Source of the DNA: Candidatus Binatia bacterium
Lineage (GTDB): Bacteria; Desulfobacterota; Binatia; UBA12015
Reading direction: 5' to 3'
DNA length: 64,000 nt
Assembly (NCBI GenBank): GCA_036563615.1
Contig: DATCMB010000018.1
Location: 124,001 to 188,000 of the forward strand
Positions 1 through 8,352 of this stretch are shown here, piece by piece. Positions within the stretch are counted from its first letter, which is position 1. Every line of letters begins with the position of its first letter. A program made the translations under genes and the position numbers. The notes beneath the pieces are model-generated. The model saw nothing but the letters and a program-made list of their open reading frames with translations. It was not told the origin of the DNA and made no database searches.

Positions 1-1
1 C

Positions 2-103
2 GTCGCCGACAAGCCCGCGCACGAGCGCTGGGCGGACCAGCGCGACGTCTCGGCGGGCGTCGAGATCCTGCGACGCGGCCGACGCTACGACCGTCGCCGC
101 TGA
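2..103 (+). CDS. C-terminal fragment of an unidentified protein
   Basis: An open frame enters from the left edge and ends at TGA 101-103, giving 33 residues rich in Arg and Asp with no stop before. The frame is only 30 bp from the convergent end of the FAD oxidase, which fits a real 3' end. No motif allows a family call. In GC-rich DNA a 33-codon open frame can occur by chance, so this is tentative. Confidence 0.4.
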   Translation, partial: VADKPAHERWADQRDVSAGVEILRRGRRYDRRR

Positions 104-133
104 ACGATCCTCGCCGCTGAAGCGGGCCGACGC

Positions 134-1522
134 TCAGCTCGCGAACAGCACGCCCGGGTTCAGGATGCCGTGCGGATCGAGCGCGCGCTTCGCCGCGCGC
201 ATGGCCGCGAGCTCGCCGGCGCTGCGCACCAGCTCGAGCTCGCCGACCTTCGCGACGCCGATGCCGTGCTCGGCCGCGATCGTGCCGCCCGCGTCGGCGG
301 CGAGGCGCAGGACCGCGCGGTCGACGGCGTCGTCCTCCGGTCCGAGGCCGAGCACGTTGACGTGCAGGTTGCCGTCGCCGAGGTGGCCGAAGATCAGCGC
401 CTGCGCGTGCGGCGCGAGCGCCGCGACCTGAGCGCGGACGTCGGCCACGAAGCGCGGCACGGCGGCGAGCGGCACGGCGACGTCGAGCTTGTGCGGTACG
501 CCCGCCGCGTTGATCGCCTCGCTGATCGCTTCGCGGTAGCGCCACAGGCGGCGCACGCCGGCCTCGTCGTCGGCGACGGCGCTGCCTCGCAGCAGGTCGT
601 CGCACGCGGTCACGGCGGCGACCAGCTCGTCGAGCGGGCTCGTGCGTCCGGCGCATTCGATCAGCACCGCGGCGGGCGGCGTCGACGCGAACGGCGCGGG
701 CAGGCCGAGCCGCTCGACGACCAGCTCGACGCACTCGCCGAACGCGATCTCGAGCGCGCTCAGCGAGGCGAGCGTGCCGCGCGTGCGGCGCACGAGCTCG
801 ACCGCGGCTTCCGCGCCGTCGACCGCGAGCAGCGCCACCGCGCGCGCCGGCAAGGCCGGCGTCAAGCGCAAGTGCGCGCGCGTGATCACGCCGAGCGTCC
901 CTTCGCTGCCGGCGAGCAGCGCGGCGAGGTGGTAGCCCGCGTTGTCCTTGCGCAGCGCGGGCAGGCGACCGACGGTCGTGCCGTCGGCGAGCACCGCTTC
1001 GAGGCCGATCACCTGCTCGGCCATCATGCCGTGGCGCAGCACGTGGACGCCGCCGGCGTTGGTTGCGACCATGCCGCCGATCGTGCAGCTCTCGCGTGGC
1101 GCGATGTCGACGCCGAAGTCGAAGCCGGCCGCGCGCGCCGCCTGCTGCAGGCGCGCGAGCGTCACGCCGGCGCCGACGATCGCCTCGCCGGTGGCCGGGT
1201 CGACGACGCACTCCGCGGCGAGCCCCGTCGTGCTCAGCACGAGCTCGCCGTCGCGCGGCACGCTGCCGCCGACGAGCCCGGTGTTGCCGCCCTGCGGAAC
1301 GACCGGCACGCGGGACGCGGCGCAAGCGCGCAGCACCTCTGCGACCTGCTCCGTGCTGCGCGGCCGGACCACCGCGCAGGCGCGGCCGCGGAAGCGGCGC
1401 GTCCAGTCGGTCTCGTACGACGCCGTCAGCTCGGGGTCGGTGAGGACGTCGTGCTCGCCGAGGGCGCGCACGAGCCGCGCGTGCAGGTCGCGGGGCACCT
1501 CGGCGGTGTGCGTCGCGGGCAT
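134..1522 (-). CDS. FAD-linked oxidase (GlcD / D-lactate dehydrogenase type)
   Basis: This 462-aa flavoprotein probably oxidises a D-2-hydroxyacid such as D-lactate, glycolate or D-2-hydroxyglutarate. The N-terminal FAD-binding domain of the PCMH type carries PQGGNTGLVGG at residues 76-86. The C-terminal FAD-oxidase domain has HLGDGNLHVN near 380 and AEHGIG near 418, both typical of the GlcD/DLD family. Length is normal for the family and the start is ATG. There is no signal peptide and no Fe-S domain, so the electron acceptor is not evident. It is the last gene of a minus-strand run, 46 bp after the flippase-like gene. The family is certain; the substrate cannot be read from sequence. Confidence 0.9.
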   Translation of the reverse strand: MPATHTAEVPRDLHARLVRALGEHDVLTDPELTASYETDWTRRFRGRACAVVRPRSTEQVAEVLRACAASRVPVVPQGGNTGLVGGSVPRDGELVLSTTGLAAECVVDPATGEAIVGAGVTLARLQQAARAAGFDFGVDIAPRESCTIGGMVATNAGGVHVLRHGMMAEQVIGLEAVLADGTTVGRLPALRKDNAGYHLAALLAGSEGTLGVITRAHLRLTPALPARAVALLAVDGAEAAVELVRRTRGTLASLSALEIAFGECVELVVERLGLPAPFASTPPAAVLIECAGRTSPLDELVAAVTACDDLLRGSAVADDEAGVRRLWRYREAISEAINAAGVPHKLDVAVPLAAVPRFVADVRAQVAALAPHAQALIFGHLGDGNLHVNVLGLGPEDDAVDRAVLRLAADAGGTIAAEHGIGVAKVGELELVRSAGELAAMRAAKRALDPHGILNPGVLFAS

Positions 1523-1568
1523 TCGTTCGGGATGTTGCTCCGCGACGCGCGCGTCCGCAACGCGACCG

Positions 1569-2531
1569 CTAGGACGCGGGACGCCGCAGCGGCGGCATCG
1601 TGTCGCTCAGCGCGTAGACCACGCCGCCGGCGAGCCCGCCCAGCGCCGCCACCGCCCACCACAGGAGCCCGAGCGCGATCGCGTCGTCCGCGCTGATGCC
1701 GCCGTACGGCAGCAGCGCGGCGTACGCCGCCTCGCGCAGACCGAAGCCGCCGATCGTGAACGGCATCGCCGCCGCGAGCGCGACCAGCGGGTGGTACATC
1801 GCGACGAAGCCGAACGGCACGTCGAGGCCGAGCGCGTCGGTGAGCAGCTTCTGGCTCACGATCTGCACGACGTGCACGACGATCGACAGCACGGCGGCGT
1901 TGAGCAGCAGCCGCGGGTCGCGGAAGTACGGCAGCAGATCTTCCTCGACGAGCCGACGCCAGCGCTGCCCCGGCGGCAGCAGTCGAACGACGAGCGGGAT
2001 CGAGAACCAGCCTGCCGTCAATCCCAAACACACGACCAGCACGAAGAGCTCGAGGACGATCGGCAGGTCCGCGTTCGGTCCGACGAGCGCGACCGCCGCG
2101 ACCGCGGCCAGCATGACGACGCCGATCAGGCGGTCGAAGAGCACGGTCGAGAACGCGGCCGCGCGTCCCGGCGGGCGGTTCCCGAGGTAGAGCGCGCGCG
2201 ACGCGTCCGAGCCGAGCGTGCTCGGCACGACGAGCCCGAAGAACATGCCGATCGCGTAGAAGCGCAGGCTCTCGCCGAGATCGAAGGCGAAGCCGACGCC
2301 GCGCGCGAGGTTGCGCCAGCGCAGCGCGCTCACCGCCTGGCTCACCAGGTAGACCGCGAAGGCGGCGAGAAAGAAGCCCGGCGTCGCGCGCAGACAGACG
2401 CGCAGGATCTCGCGGAAGTCGAAGCGCGTGAACAGGAGCGCGAGGAGCCCCGCGCTCACCGCGACGCGCAGCAAGGTCTTGAGCCGCGCGCGCGCCACGC
2501 GGCTGTCGCTCTTCGACGCGGTCTCGCTCAC
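1569..2531 (-). CDS. Flippase-like membrane protein (LPG synthase TM family, UPF0104)
   Basis: A 320-aa integral membrane protein of about eight helices, of the lysylphosphatidylglycerol-synthase transmembrane-region family (PF03706/UPF0104). Family members are proposed to move or modify lipids across the inner membrane. Visible family signatures are an N-terminal helix followed by the ALRWRNLARGVGF region, and a glycine-rich GGFGLREAA segment near residue 240. I chose GTG at 2531, 50 bp after the epoxide hydrolase, because it gives a short polar N-terminus before helix 1; the ribosome-binding site is weak. Two further paralogues lie at 51.7-53.8 kb. The lipid substrate is unknown. Confidence 0.8.
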   Translation of the reverse strand: MSETASKSDSRVARARLKTLLRVAVSAGLLALLFTRFDFREILRVCLRATPGFFLAAFAVYLVSQAVSALRWRNLARGVGFAFDLGESLRFYAIGMFFGLVVPSTLGSDASRALYLGNRPPGRAAAFSTVLFDRLIGVVMLAAVAAVALVGPNADLPIVLELFVLVVCLGLTAGWFSIPLVVRLLPPGQRWRRLVEEDLLPYFRDPRLLLNAAVLSIVVHVVQIVSQKLLTDALGLDVPFGFVAMYHPLVALAAAMPFTIGGFGLREAAYAALLPYGGISADDAIALGLLWWAVAALGGLAGGVVYALSDTMPPLRRPAS

Positions 2532-2581
2532 GTCGCTGCTTCGGGCGTTCTCTTCGGCGCGCGCGGCGGGCTGCGGACGGA

Positions 2582-3730
2582 TCAGCGCAGCGGACGGAAG
2601 AAGGCGCGGATGTCCTCGACCAGCGCCTCCGGCTCCTCCATCGCCGCGAAGTGGCCGCCCGACGGGAAGCGCGTCCAGCGCTGCACGTTGTACATCTTCT
2701 CCGCCCAGGCGCGCGGCGGACGGACGATCTCCTTCGGGAAGATCGCGCAGCCGGTCGGCACCTCGACGCGGAAGTCGCGCGGCGGGAACTTCCCGGCGCG
2801 CATGGTCTCGCAGTACAGGCGGATCGAGGAGTTCGCGGTCTCGGTCGCCCAGTAGAACATGATGTTCGTCAGCAGCTCGTCCTTGCTGAAGCGCTTGAAC
2901 GGATCGCCGCCGCAGTCGCTCCAGGAGTGGAACTTCTCGAGGATCCACGCCGCGAGGCCTGCGGGCGAGTCGTTGAGCGCGTAGGACAGCGTCTGCGGCT
3001 TCGTGCCCTGGATCTGCTGGTAGGCGGTCTCGTTCTGCAGGAACTGCCCCATCTCCATCAGCGCGGGCAGCTCGTCCTCGGTCGCGCCCTCGAGCGGATT
3101 GTCCGGGTTCGGCGGGAACGCGATCACCATGTTGAGGTGGATGCCGATCACCTGCGGCGCGTGACGCAAGCCGAGGTAGGTCGTCACCATCGCGCCCCAG
3201 TCGCCGCCCTGCGCGCCGAAGCGCTCGTAGCCGAGGCCGCGCATCAGCTCCGCCCACAGCGCGGCGATGCGCTCGGGATCCATGCCGGGCTCCGTCGGAC
3301 GGTCGGAGAAGCCGTAGCCGGGCATCGACGGGCAGACGACGTGGAAGGCGTCTGCGGGGTCACCACCGTACTTCGCCGGATCGCTGAGCGGACCGATGAT
3401 CTTCTGGAACTCGCTGATCGAGCCCGGCCAGCCGTGCGTGATGACGAGCGGCAGCGGCTTCGGTCCGACGCCGCGCTCGTGGATGAAGTGGATCTTGAGC
3501 CCGCCGACCTTGGCGCGGAACTGCTGGAACTGGTTGAGCCGCGCCTCGGCCGCACGCCAGTCGAACTGGTCGCGCCAGTACGCGACCAGCTCGCGCACGG
3601 CGTCGAGGTTCGTGCCGTAGCCCCAGCCCGAGCCGGGGATCTCGTCGGGAAAGCGCGTGCGCGCGAGGCGCTCGCGCAGGTCCGTCAAGACGGAATCCGC
3701 AACCGCGATGCGATAGGGCTCGATCTCCAT
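2582..3730 (-). CDS. Epoxide hydrolase (EHN domain plus alpha/beta hydrolase)
   Basis: A 382-aa microsomal-type epoxide hydrolase that would hydrate epoxides to diols. Residues 1-100 form the EHN domain that precedes the alpha/beta-hydrolase fold. The oxyanion-hole motif HGWPGS is at 99-104, the nucleophile elbow GGDWG at 175-179 (Asp177), and a C-terminal SGGHF supplies the catalytic His near 360. The start is ATG 3730; an upstream in-frame TTG would add 12 residues without better support. No signal peptide, so it is cytoplasmic. It sits in a minus-strand run 48 bp after the DUF748 gene. The physiological epoxide is unknown. Confidence 0.92.
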   Translation of the reverse strand: MEIEPYRIAVADSVLTDLRERLARTRFPDEIPGSGWGYGTNLDAVRELVAYWRDQFDWRAAEARLNQFQQFRAKVGGLKIHFIHERGVGPKPLPLVITHGWPGSISEFQKIIGPLSDPAKYGGDPADAFHVVCPSMPGYGFSDRPTEPGMDPERIAALWAELMRGLGYERFGAQGGDWGAMVTTYLGLRHAPQVIGIHLNMVIAFPPNPDNPLEGATEDELPALMEMGQFLQNETAYQQIQGTKPQTLSYALNDSPAGLAAWILEKFHSWSDCGGDPFKRFSKDELLTNIMFYWATETANSSIRLYCETMRAGKFPPRDFRVEVPTGCAIFPKEIVRPPRAWAEKMYNVQRWTRFPSGGHFAAMEEPEALVEDIRAFFRPLR

Positions 3731-3778
3731 CCGCCAAGGGCTGTCACGCGCGGACGGTGAACTCAAGCTGCTCGCGCG

Positions 3779-5428
3779 TCAGCCGCGGCCTCGTTGCTCG
3801 AGACCCGGCAGGATCGCCTGGAAGAAGGCGTTCTGGATGAGGTTGATGACGATCTCCCAAGTGCTGGTCTCGGGGTTCTCGATCGGACCCGAGAGATCCG
3901 TGCGCGTCGCGACCTCGTCGCGCGGCGTGTTCTCGAGCAGCTCGCCGATGCCGCCGACGATGCCCTCGTACGCTTGCTGGAAGACGTTGTCGTCGGCGTC
4001 CTGCTCGCGCGCATACACGTCGAGGTCGGCGAACAGCGGCTTGGCGTAGCCCTCGACGCGACCCTCCTGCACCTTGATTTCGCCGTAGAACGACAGGCGT
4101 CCCGCCTTGACGTCGAAGCCGCCGGTCGAGCGCAAGAGATCGTTCATCGTCGCGAGCTCGACGTCGCGGATCTCGATCAGGCTCTCGAACTCCGTGCGCT
4201 CGGCGGTCGGCTGGAAGGTCGCGTCGATGCGCGCGCTGCCGGTGCCCATGAGCGCGCCCTGCAGCTCGGCGCGTCCCGTGCGCTCGCGCTTCTGGTTGCT
4301 GAAGTCGCGCACGGTGACGTCGAGGTCGGTGACGAAGATCCGGTAGTTGGGATCCGCCTCGCGATCGACGTAGCCGACCTCGGCGTCGGCGACGCGCAAT
4401 TCGTCCACGCGCACGACGGTCTCGGGCGCCTTCTTCGGATCGGTCGTGCCGCGCGCGACCTTGGCCGCGACGCGGTCGCCGCGCTCGGCGGCCGCGCCCT
4501 CGCGCACGTAGTCCGCGCGCAACCCGTCGAGGCGCACGTCGTCGAGCTCGACGACGCGTTTCTCGGGTCCGTACTCGATGCGTCCAGCGGCCGAGAGCGT
4601 TCCTGCTTCGAGCTGCAGCGCGTAGAGCTTGGCGAGCGGCGTGAGCTTCGCGAGCGGCAGGTCGTCGATCGACACCTCGCCGCGCACCGCCGCGAACGGC
4701 TCGGCGAGGAAGTCGGCGTCGCCGGAGAAGTCGACCGCCCCGTCGCCGAACACGACCGCGTCGAGCTCGAGCGACGACGGGTAGGACTCCTGCTCGTCGA
4801 CGTTGCGGATGTTGCGCGCGACGAAGTCGAGCCGCTCGATCTGGATCGGCCCGAGGTCGCTGCCGTCGTCGTACGTGATCTTGCCGTCGCGGATGCGCAG
4901 CAGGTTGACCTCGAGCGGATAGATCTCGCGCGCCGCCTGCTGCCAGCCGCGCTCCTCGAGGTCGCGCTCGTCGCGCACCTCGCTGCGCGCCTGCGACAGA
5001 TTGATGTGCAGCTCGGGCGAGTCGAACTCGAAGTCCGCGACGAGATCACCCGAGAGCAGCGCGCTCCACTGCACGCTCGCGGTGAGCGCGGGCAGCCGCA
5101 CCATCGGTGGATCGGGGTGCGCGTCCTGGATCAGCACGACGTCCTCGAGGTCGAGCGAGAGGCCGATCGGGTGCAGGTCGAGCGCGCCGATCTTCACCTC
5201 GTAGCCGTCGAGCGCCGCGTTCACGCGACGCTCCATGCTGCGCCGCAGCGGCTCCTCGATCACGAACGCGACGACCAGCGCCGCGACCACGAGCAGCAGC
5301 GCGAGACCGAGCCCGAGGCTGGTCCACGGACGGCGGCGGAGAAACGAGCGGCTGCGTCCGCGCGCGCCGGAGGCCGACTCGACCTGCGGCTCGCGCGCCG
5401 CGCCCGGAAGAGGCTCGACGCGTTCCAT
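3779..5428 (-). CDS. DUF748 / AsmA-like envelope protein
   Basis: A 549-aa protein with an Arg-rich cytoplasmic N-terminus, one transmembrane helix at about 36-57 and a long periplasmic region of beta-rich repeats, as in DUF748 (PF05359) and AsmA-like proteins. Established knowledge of the wider AsmA family points to bridging the inner and outer membranes and moving phospholipid. The ATG at 5428 is chosen because GAGGA lies nine bases upstream; an ATG at 5452 lacks such a site. It opens the minus-strand run and is divergent from the small secreted protein, 103 bp away. The exact role is an inference. Confidence 0.75.
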   Translation of the reverse strand: MERVEPLPGAAREPQVESASGARGRSRSFLRRRPWTSLGLGLALLLVVAALVVAFVIEEPLRRSMERRVNAALDGYEVKIGALDLHPIGLSLDLEDVVLIQDAHPDPPMVRLPALTASVQWSALLSGDLVADFEFDSPELHINLSQARSEVRDERDLEERGWQQAAREIYPLEVNLLRIRDGKITYDDGSDLGPIQIERLDFVARNIRNVDEQESYPSSLELDAVVFGDGAVDFSGDADFLAEPFAAVRGEVSIDDLPLAKLTPLAKLYALQLEAGTLSAAGRIEYGPEKRVVELDDVRLDGLRADYVREGAAAERGDRVAAKVARGTTDPKKAPETVVRVDELRVADAEVGYVDREADPNYRIFVTDLDVTVRDFSNQKRERTGRAELQGALMGTGSARIDATFQPTAERTEFESLIEIRDVELATMNDLLRSTGGFDVKAGRLSFYGEIKVQEGRVEGYAKPLFADLDVYAREQDADDNVFQQAYEGIVGGIGELLENTPRDEVATRTDLSGPIENPETSTWEIVINLIQNAFFQAILPGLEQRGRG

Positions 5429-5531
5429 GCGTCCTCGCGGTCCAAGACGCATGCCACGCGACGAGCCGTGGAATGGAACTTGCGCCGAGCAGCTCGATCC
5501 ACGGCAAGGGCCCCGCAACGAGGAGAGTCAG

Positions 5532-5978
5532 ATGAGAAGCTTTGCAAGCAAGGCGATCCTGCCGGTCGCGCTCGCCGCGACCATCGCCGTCGGCGGCCTC
5601 GCGTGGGCCGATGACGATCCGACCGCGGCGTCCCCGCCGACCGACGTCACCACGCCCCCACCCGGCGGCGAGAACCACCAGATGTACCAGTTCTACAGCG
5701 GCAACACGCCGGGCGACACGGGCTCGTTCGACGGCAAGATCGTCTGCCTGCGCTCGGATCGGAAGTTCGCGACCGCACCGAGCGAGGAGTGTGGCGACAA
5801 GAACCGGATCTACGCGCTCGACCTCGAGGACGTCGATCTGACGCAGCCGCTGCTCGCGGGCTCGGAGCAGGTCGAGCGTCAGCTGCGCGACAACCTCGGA
5901 CGCGACGTCACGGTGCAGGGCAGGTACTACGAGTCGACGGGGATGATCCTCGCGGCGAGCGTCCTGCCGCGTGATTGA
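5532..5978 (+). CDS. Small secreted protein, possible OB-fold
   Basis: A 148-aa exported protein. A signal peptide covers about residues 1-26, ending AWA before a charged, Pro/Thr-rich linker (to about 55). The remaining ~95 residues contain a GKIVCL strand, two cysteines and a GRDVTVQGRYY strand, a pattern reminiscent of secreted OB-fold domains. The ATG is preceded by GAGGAGA at good distance. It stands alone, divergent from the DUF748 gene and convergent with feoB, with a long hairpin between. The fold guess is from pattern only and no function is claimed. Confidence 0.75.
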   Translation: MRSFASKAILPVALAATIAVGGLAWADDDPTAASPPTDVTTPPPGGENHQMYQFYSGNTPGDTGSFDGKIVCLRSDRKFATAPSEECGDKNRIYALDLEDVDLTQPLLAGSEQVERQLRDNLGRDVTVQGRYYESTGMILAASVLPRD

Positions 5979-5998
5979 CGTCGTGCGCGGCCGCGCTG

Positions 5999-6035
5999 CT
6001 CGAGCGCCGACGCGCGCACGTCGTCGGCGCTCGAG
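5999..6035. terminator. Perfect hairpin between convergent genes
   Basis: A 13-bp perfect inverted repeat (CTCGAGCGCCGAC at 5999-6011, its complement at 6023-6035) with an 11-nt loop sits between the ends of the small secreted gene and feoB. It has no U-tract on either side. It is best read as a bidirectional transcription end or RNA-stability element. Confidence 0.55.
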
Positions 6036-6071
6036 AGCGCTCCGGCGCCGACGTTTGTAGAACTTGCCGCG

Positions 6072-7976
6072 TCAGCCGAGCAGCGCGCGGCTCGCGTGGT
6101 AGGTGACGAAGCTTCCGATCCAGGCGAGCGTCAGCATGTAGGAGAACGCGAGCGCCGGCCACTTCCAGCTTCCCGTCTCGCGCGCCATGACGACGATCGT
6201 CGACGTGCACTGCAGCGCGAAGACGAAGAACACGAGCAGCGAGAGCGCGGTCGGCAGCGTGAACAGCGGCTCGCCCGTGCGCGGGTCGACGTCGGAGACG
6301 ATCGCGTCGCGCAGCCCGGTGAAGTCCTCGTCGCTGACCGCGTAGATCTGCGCGAGCGTCGCGACGATCACCTCGCGCGCGGCGAGGCTCGCGACCAGTC
6401 CGACGCCGATCTTCCAGTCGAAGCCGAGCGGCGCGATCGCGGGCTCGATCGCGTGCCCGACGCGCGCCGCGATGCTCGCCTGCAGGTTGGCCTGCGCCTG
6501 CGCTTCGGGGGAGAGTGCCGGATCCGCGGGCGCCGTCGGGAAGTTGAGCAGCACCCACAGCACGATCGACGCCGTCAAGATGATCGTGCCCGCGCGCTTG
6601 AGGAACGCGCTCGCGCTGCCCCATACCTGGGTCGCAAGCAGACGCAGCGTCGGTAGGCGGTACGGCGGCAGCTCCATGTAGAAGACGGAGATCGTGCCGC
6701 GCAGCAGCGTCTTGTTCAGCAGCGCCGCCGAGGCGAGCGCGGTCACCGCGCCGAGCAGGTAGAGCCCGAACATCGTCAGACCCTGCGCGCCGATCGGACC
6801 GAGCACCGACTTCGCCGGCACGAACGCCGCGATCAGCAGCGTGTACACCGGAAGGCGCGCCGAGCAGGTCATGAACGGCGCGACCAGGATCGTCGCGAGA
6901 CGCTCGCGCGGCGAGGCGATCGTGCGCGCCGCCATGATGCCGGGCACCGCGCAGGCGTAGCACGACAAGAGCGGCACGAAGCTCCGTCCCTGCAAGCCGA
7001 CCCAGCCCATGACGCGATCGACGACGAAGGCGGCGCGCGCCATGTAGCCGACGTCGTTCAGGAAGTGCAGGAACGTGAACAGGATCACGATCTGCGGCAG
7101 GAAGATCAGCACCGAGCCGACGCCGGCGACGATGCCGTCCGCCCAGAGGTCGGTGAGCCAGCTCTCCGGCAGGTACTCGTGCGACAGCTCGCCGAGCGTC
7201 CCGAACGCGGCGTCGATCGCGTCCATCGCCGGCACGGCCCACGAGAAGATGCTCTGGAAGAGCAGCAGCGTGACGATCGCGAACACGGCGATGCCGGCGA
7301 TCGGGTGCAGCAGCACGCGGTCGATGCGATCGGTGCGCGAGTCGGGAGCGAGCGCGCCAGCGCCGATCTCGCGACAGACCTGATCGACCCAGGCGAAGCG
7401 CTGCCCGGCGTCGTCTGCCGGCGGCAGCGTCGCGCGACGCGGCCAGGTCTCGGGCGACTCGAGAAACTTCTTCAGCTGCTCGAGGCCGACGCCGCGATGG
7501 CCGACGACGCCGACGACGTGGATGCCGAGGATGCGCGACAGCCGCATCAGGTCGAGCTTGCCGCCGCGCGCCTTGGCCTCGTCGATCATGGTGACGACGA
7601 GCAGCGTGGGCAGGCCGCGCTTCAGCACCTCGCGCACGAGCCCGAGGCCGCGCTGCAGCGTGGTCGCGTCCGCGACGACCAGCAGCGCATCGGGCATCGG
7701 CTCGCCTTCGAGGCGTCCGGCGAGGACTTCGGAGACGATCTTCTCGTCGGGCGTCTCGCCGTCGAGCGAGTAGGTGCCCGGCAGGTCGAGGATGTGGACG
7801 TCGCGCTGCGCGCCGACGAGCTTCCCGACCCGACGCTCGACGGTGACGCCGGGGTAGTTGCCGACCTTGGCGTTCGAGCCGGTCAGCGCGTTGAACAGGG
7901 TCGTCTTGCCGGTGTTGGGCGAGCCGACCAGCGCGATCCGGACCGGTGCGGTCGCGACCGCGGGCGCGACGCTCAC
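6072..7976 (-). CDS. feoB: Ferrous iron transport protein B
   Basis: A 634-aa inner-membrane ferrous-iron transporter with an N-terminal GTPase domain. G1 is GSPNTGKT at 18-25, G2 is the Thr in GVTVERR, and G3 is DLPG at 64-67. The expected G4 NxxD reads TMID at 129-132, so the Asn is replaced by Thr. The C-terminal half holds two Gate-like helix sets and the FeoB core. Start is GTG 7974-7976, which overlaps the feoA stop as GTGA and implies translational coupling. An upstream in-frame extension was rejected because it overlaps feoA. No feoC is seen. A weak Fur-like site precedes feoA. Confidence 0.96.
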   Translation of the reverse strand: MSVAPAVATAPVRIALVGSPNTGKTTLFNALTGSNAKVGNYPGVTVERRVGKLVGAQRDVHILDLPGTYSLDGETPDEKIVSEVLAGRLEGEPMPDALLVVADATTLQRGLGLVREVLKRGLPTLLVVTMIDEAKARGGKLDLMRLSRILGIHVVGVVGHRGVGLEQLKKFLESPETWPRRATLPPADDAGQRFAWVDQVCREIGAGALAPDSRTDRIDRVLLHPIAGIAVFAIVTLLLFQSIFSWAVPAMDAIDAAFGTLGELSHEYLPESWLTDLWADGIVAGVGSVLIFLPQIVILFTFLHFLNDVGYMARAAFVVDRVMGWVGLQGRSFVPLLSCYACAVPGIMAARTIASPRERLATILVAPFMTCSARLPVYTLLIAAFVPAKSVLGPIGAQGLTMFGLYLLGAVTALASAALLNKTLLRGTISVFYMELPPYRLPTLRLLATQVWGSASAFLKRAGTIILTASIVLWVLLNFPTAPADPALSPEAQAQANLQASIAARVGHAIEPAIAPLGFDWKIGVGLVASLAAREVIVATLAQIYAVSDEDFTGLRDAIVSDVDPRTGEPLFTLPTALSLLVFFVFALQCTSTIVVMARETGSWKWPALAFSYMLTLAWIGSFVTYHASRALLG

Positions 7977-8233
7977 GGCGCGCTCGTGCCCGCCGCGTTG
8001 GTCGTCGGCTCGACGCGCAACCCGGCGAGCTGCTGCGTGCGCAGGCACAGCCGGTAGCCGCGGATCTCGATCTCGACCGGATCGCCGAGCGGCGCGCGCC
8101 GCCGCACGACGAGCGGCGTGCCGGGGACGAAGCCGAGGTCTTGCAGGCGTTGCGGGATCTCGTCGCCGGGAAGCGGCGCGACGAGGCGCGCGGGCTGCCC
8201 GGGCGCGAGCTCGTTCAGCGGCAGGCTCTGCAC
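7973..8233 (-). CDS. feoA: Ferrous iron transport protein A
   Basis: An 86-aa cytoplasmic SH3-like protein that accompanies FeoB. It shows the family pattern: LNEL at the N-terminus, a GDEIPQRLQDLGFVPG core, and VEIEIRGYRLCLR leading to the end. Start is GTG at 8233, after a G-rich stretch; no ATG is available in frame. The stop overlaps the feoB GTG by four bases. A degenerate Fur-box-like 15-mer lies 25 bp upstream, consistent with iron repression. Confidence 0.92.
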   Translation of the reverse strand: MQSLPLNELAPGQPARLVAPLPGDEIPQRLQDLGFVPGTPLVVRRRAPLGDPVEIEIRGYRLCLRTQQLAGLRVEPTTNAAGTSAP

Positions 8234-8258
8234 CGAGGCCCCGCCCCCGTGTCGAAGA

Positions 8259-8273
8259 TGATTCGCAATTTCA
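8259..8273. promoter_or_regulatory. Weak Fur-box-like site before feoA
   Basis: TGATTCGCAATTTCA matches the TGATAATnATTATCA consensus at 9 of 14 positions. It stands out as A/T-rich in GC-rich DNA and lies just upstream of feoA, where Fur control is expected. The match is much poorer than the three other sites in the window. Confidence 0.4.
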
Positions 8274-8311
8274 TCAGCCCAGGTAAGGCCCGCGCTTGCG
8301 GGTGTCAAACC

Positions 8312-8344
8312 GGGGCCGCGCCGGATGGGCGCCGGCGCGGCCCC
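8312..8344 (-). terminator. Hairpin after the secreted-protein gene
   Basis: A 13-bp perfect GC stem (GGGGCCGCGCCGG at 8312-8324, complement at 8332-8344) with a 7-nt loop begins eight bases after the stop of the 546-aa secreted gene. On the minus strand it is followed by a short GTTTGA run, not a full U-tract. It probably separates that gene from feoAB, which is transcribed in the same direction. Confidence 0.6.
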
Positions 8345-8352
8345 GCCTCCGA

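Noticed and set aside
170..1696. Long open frame on the plus strand opposite the FAD oxidase
   Set aside because: It is Arg/Ala/Asp-rich without any motif and mirrors a clear FAD-oxidase gene on the other strand. Such antisense frames are expected at this GC content.
3794..5614. 600-codon plus-strand frame opposite the DUF748 gene
   Set aside because: Composition is dominated by Arg, Val, Asp and Leu in a pattern that reflects the codons of the real gene; there is no ribosome-binding site or domain.
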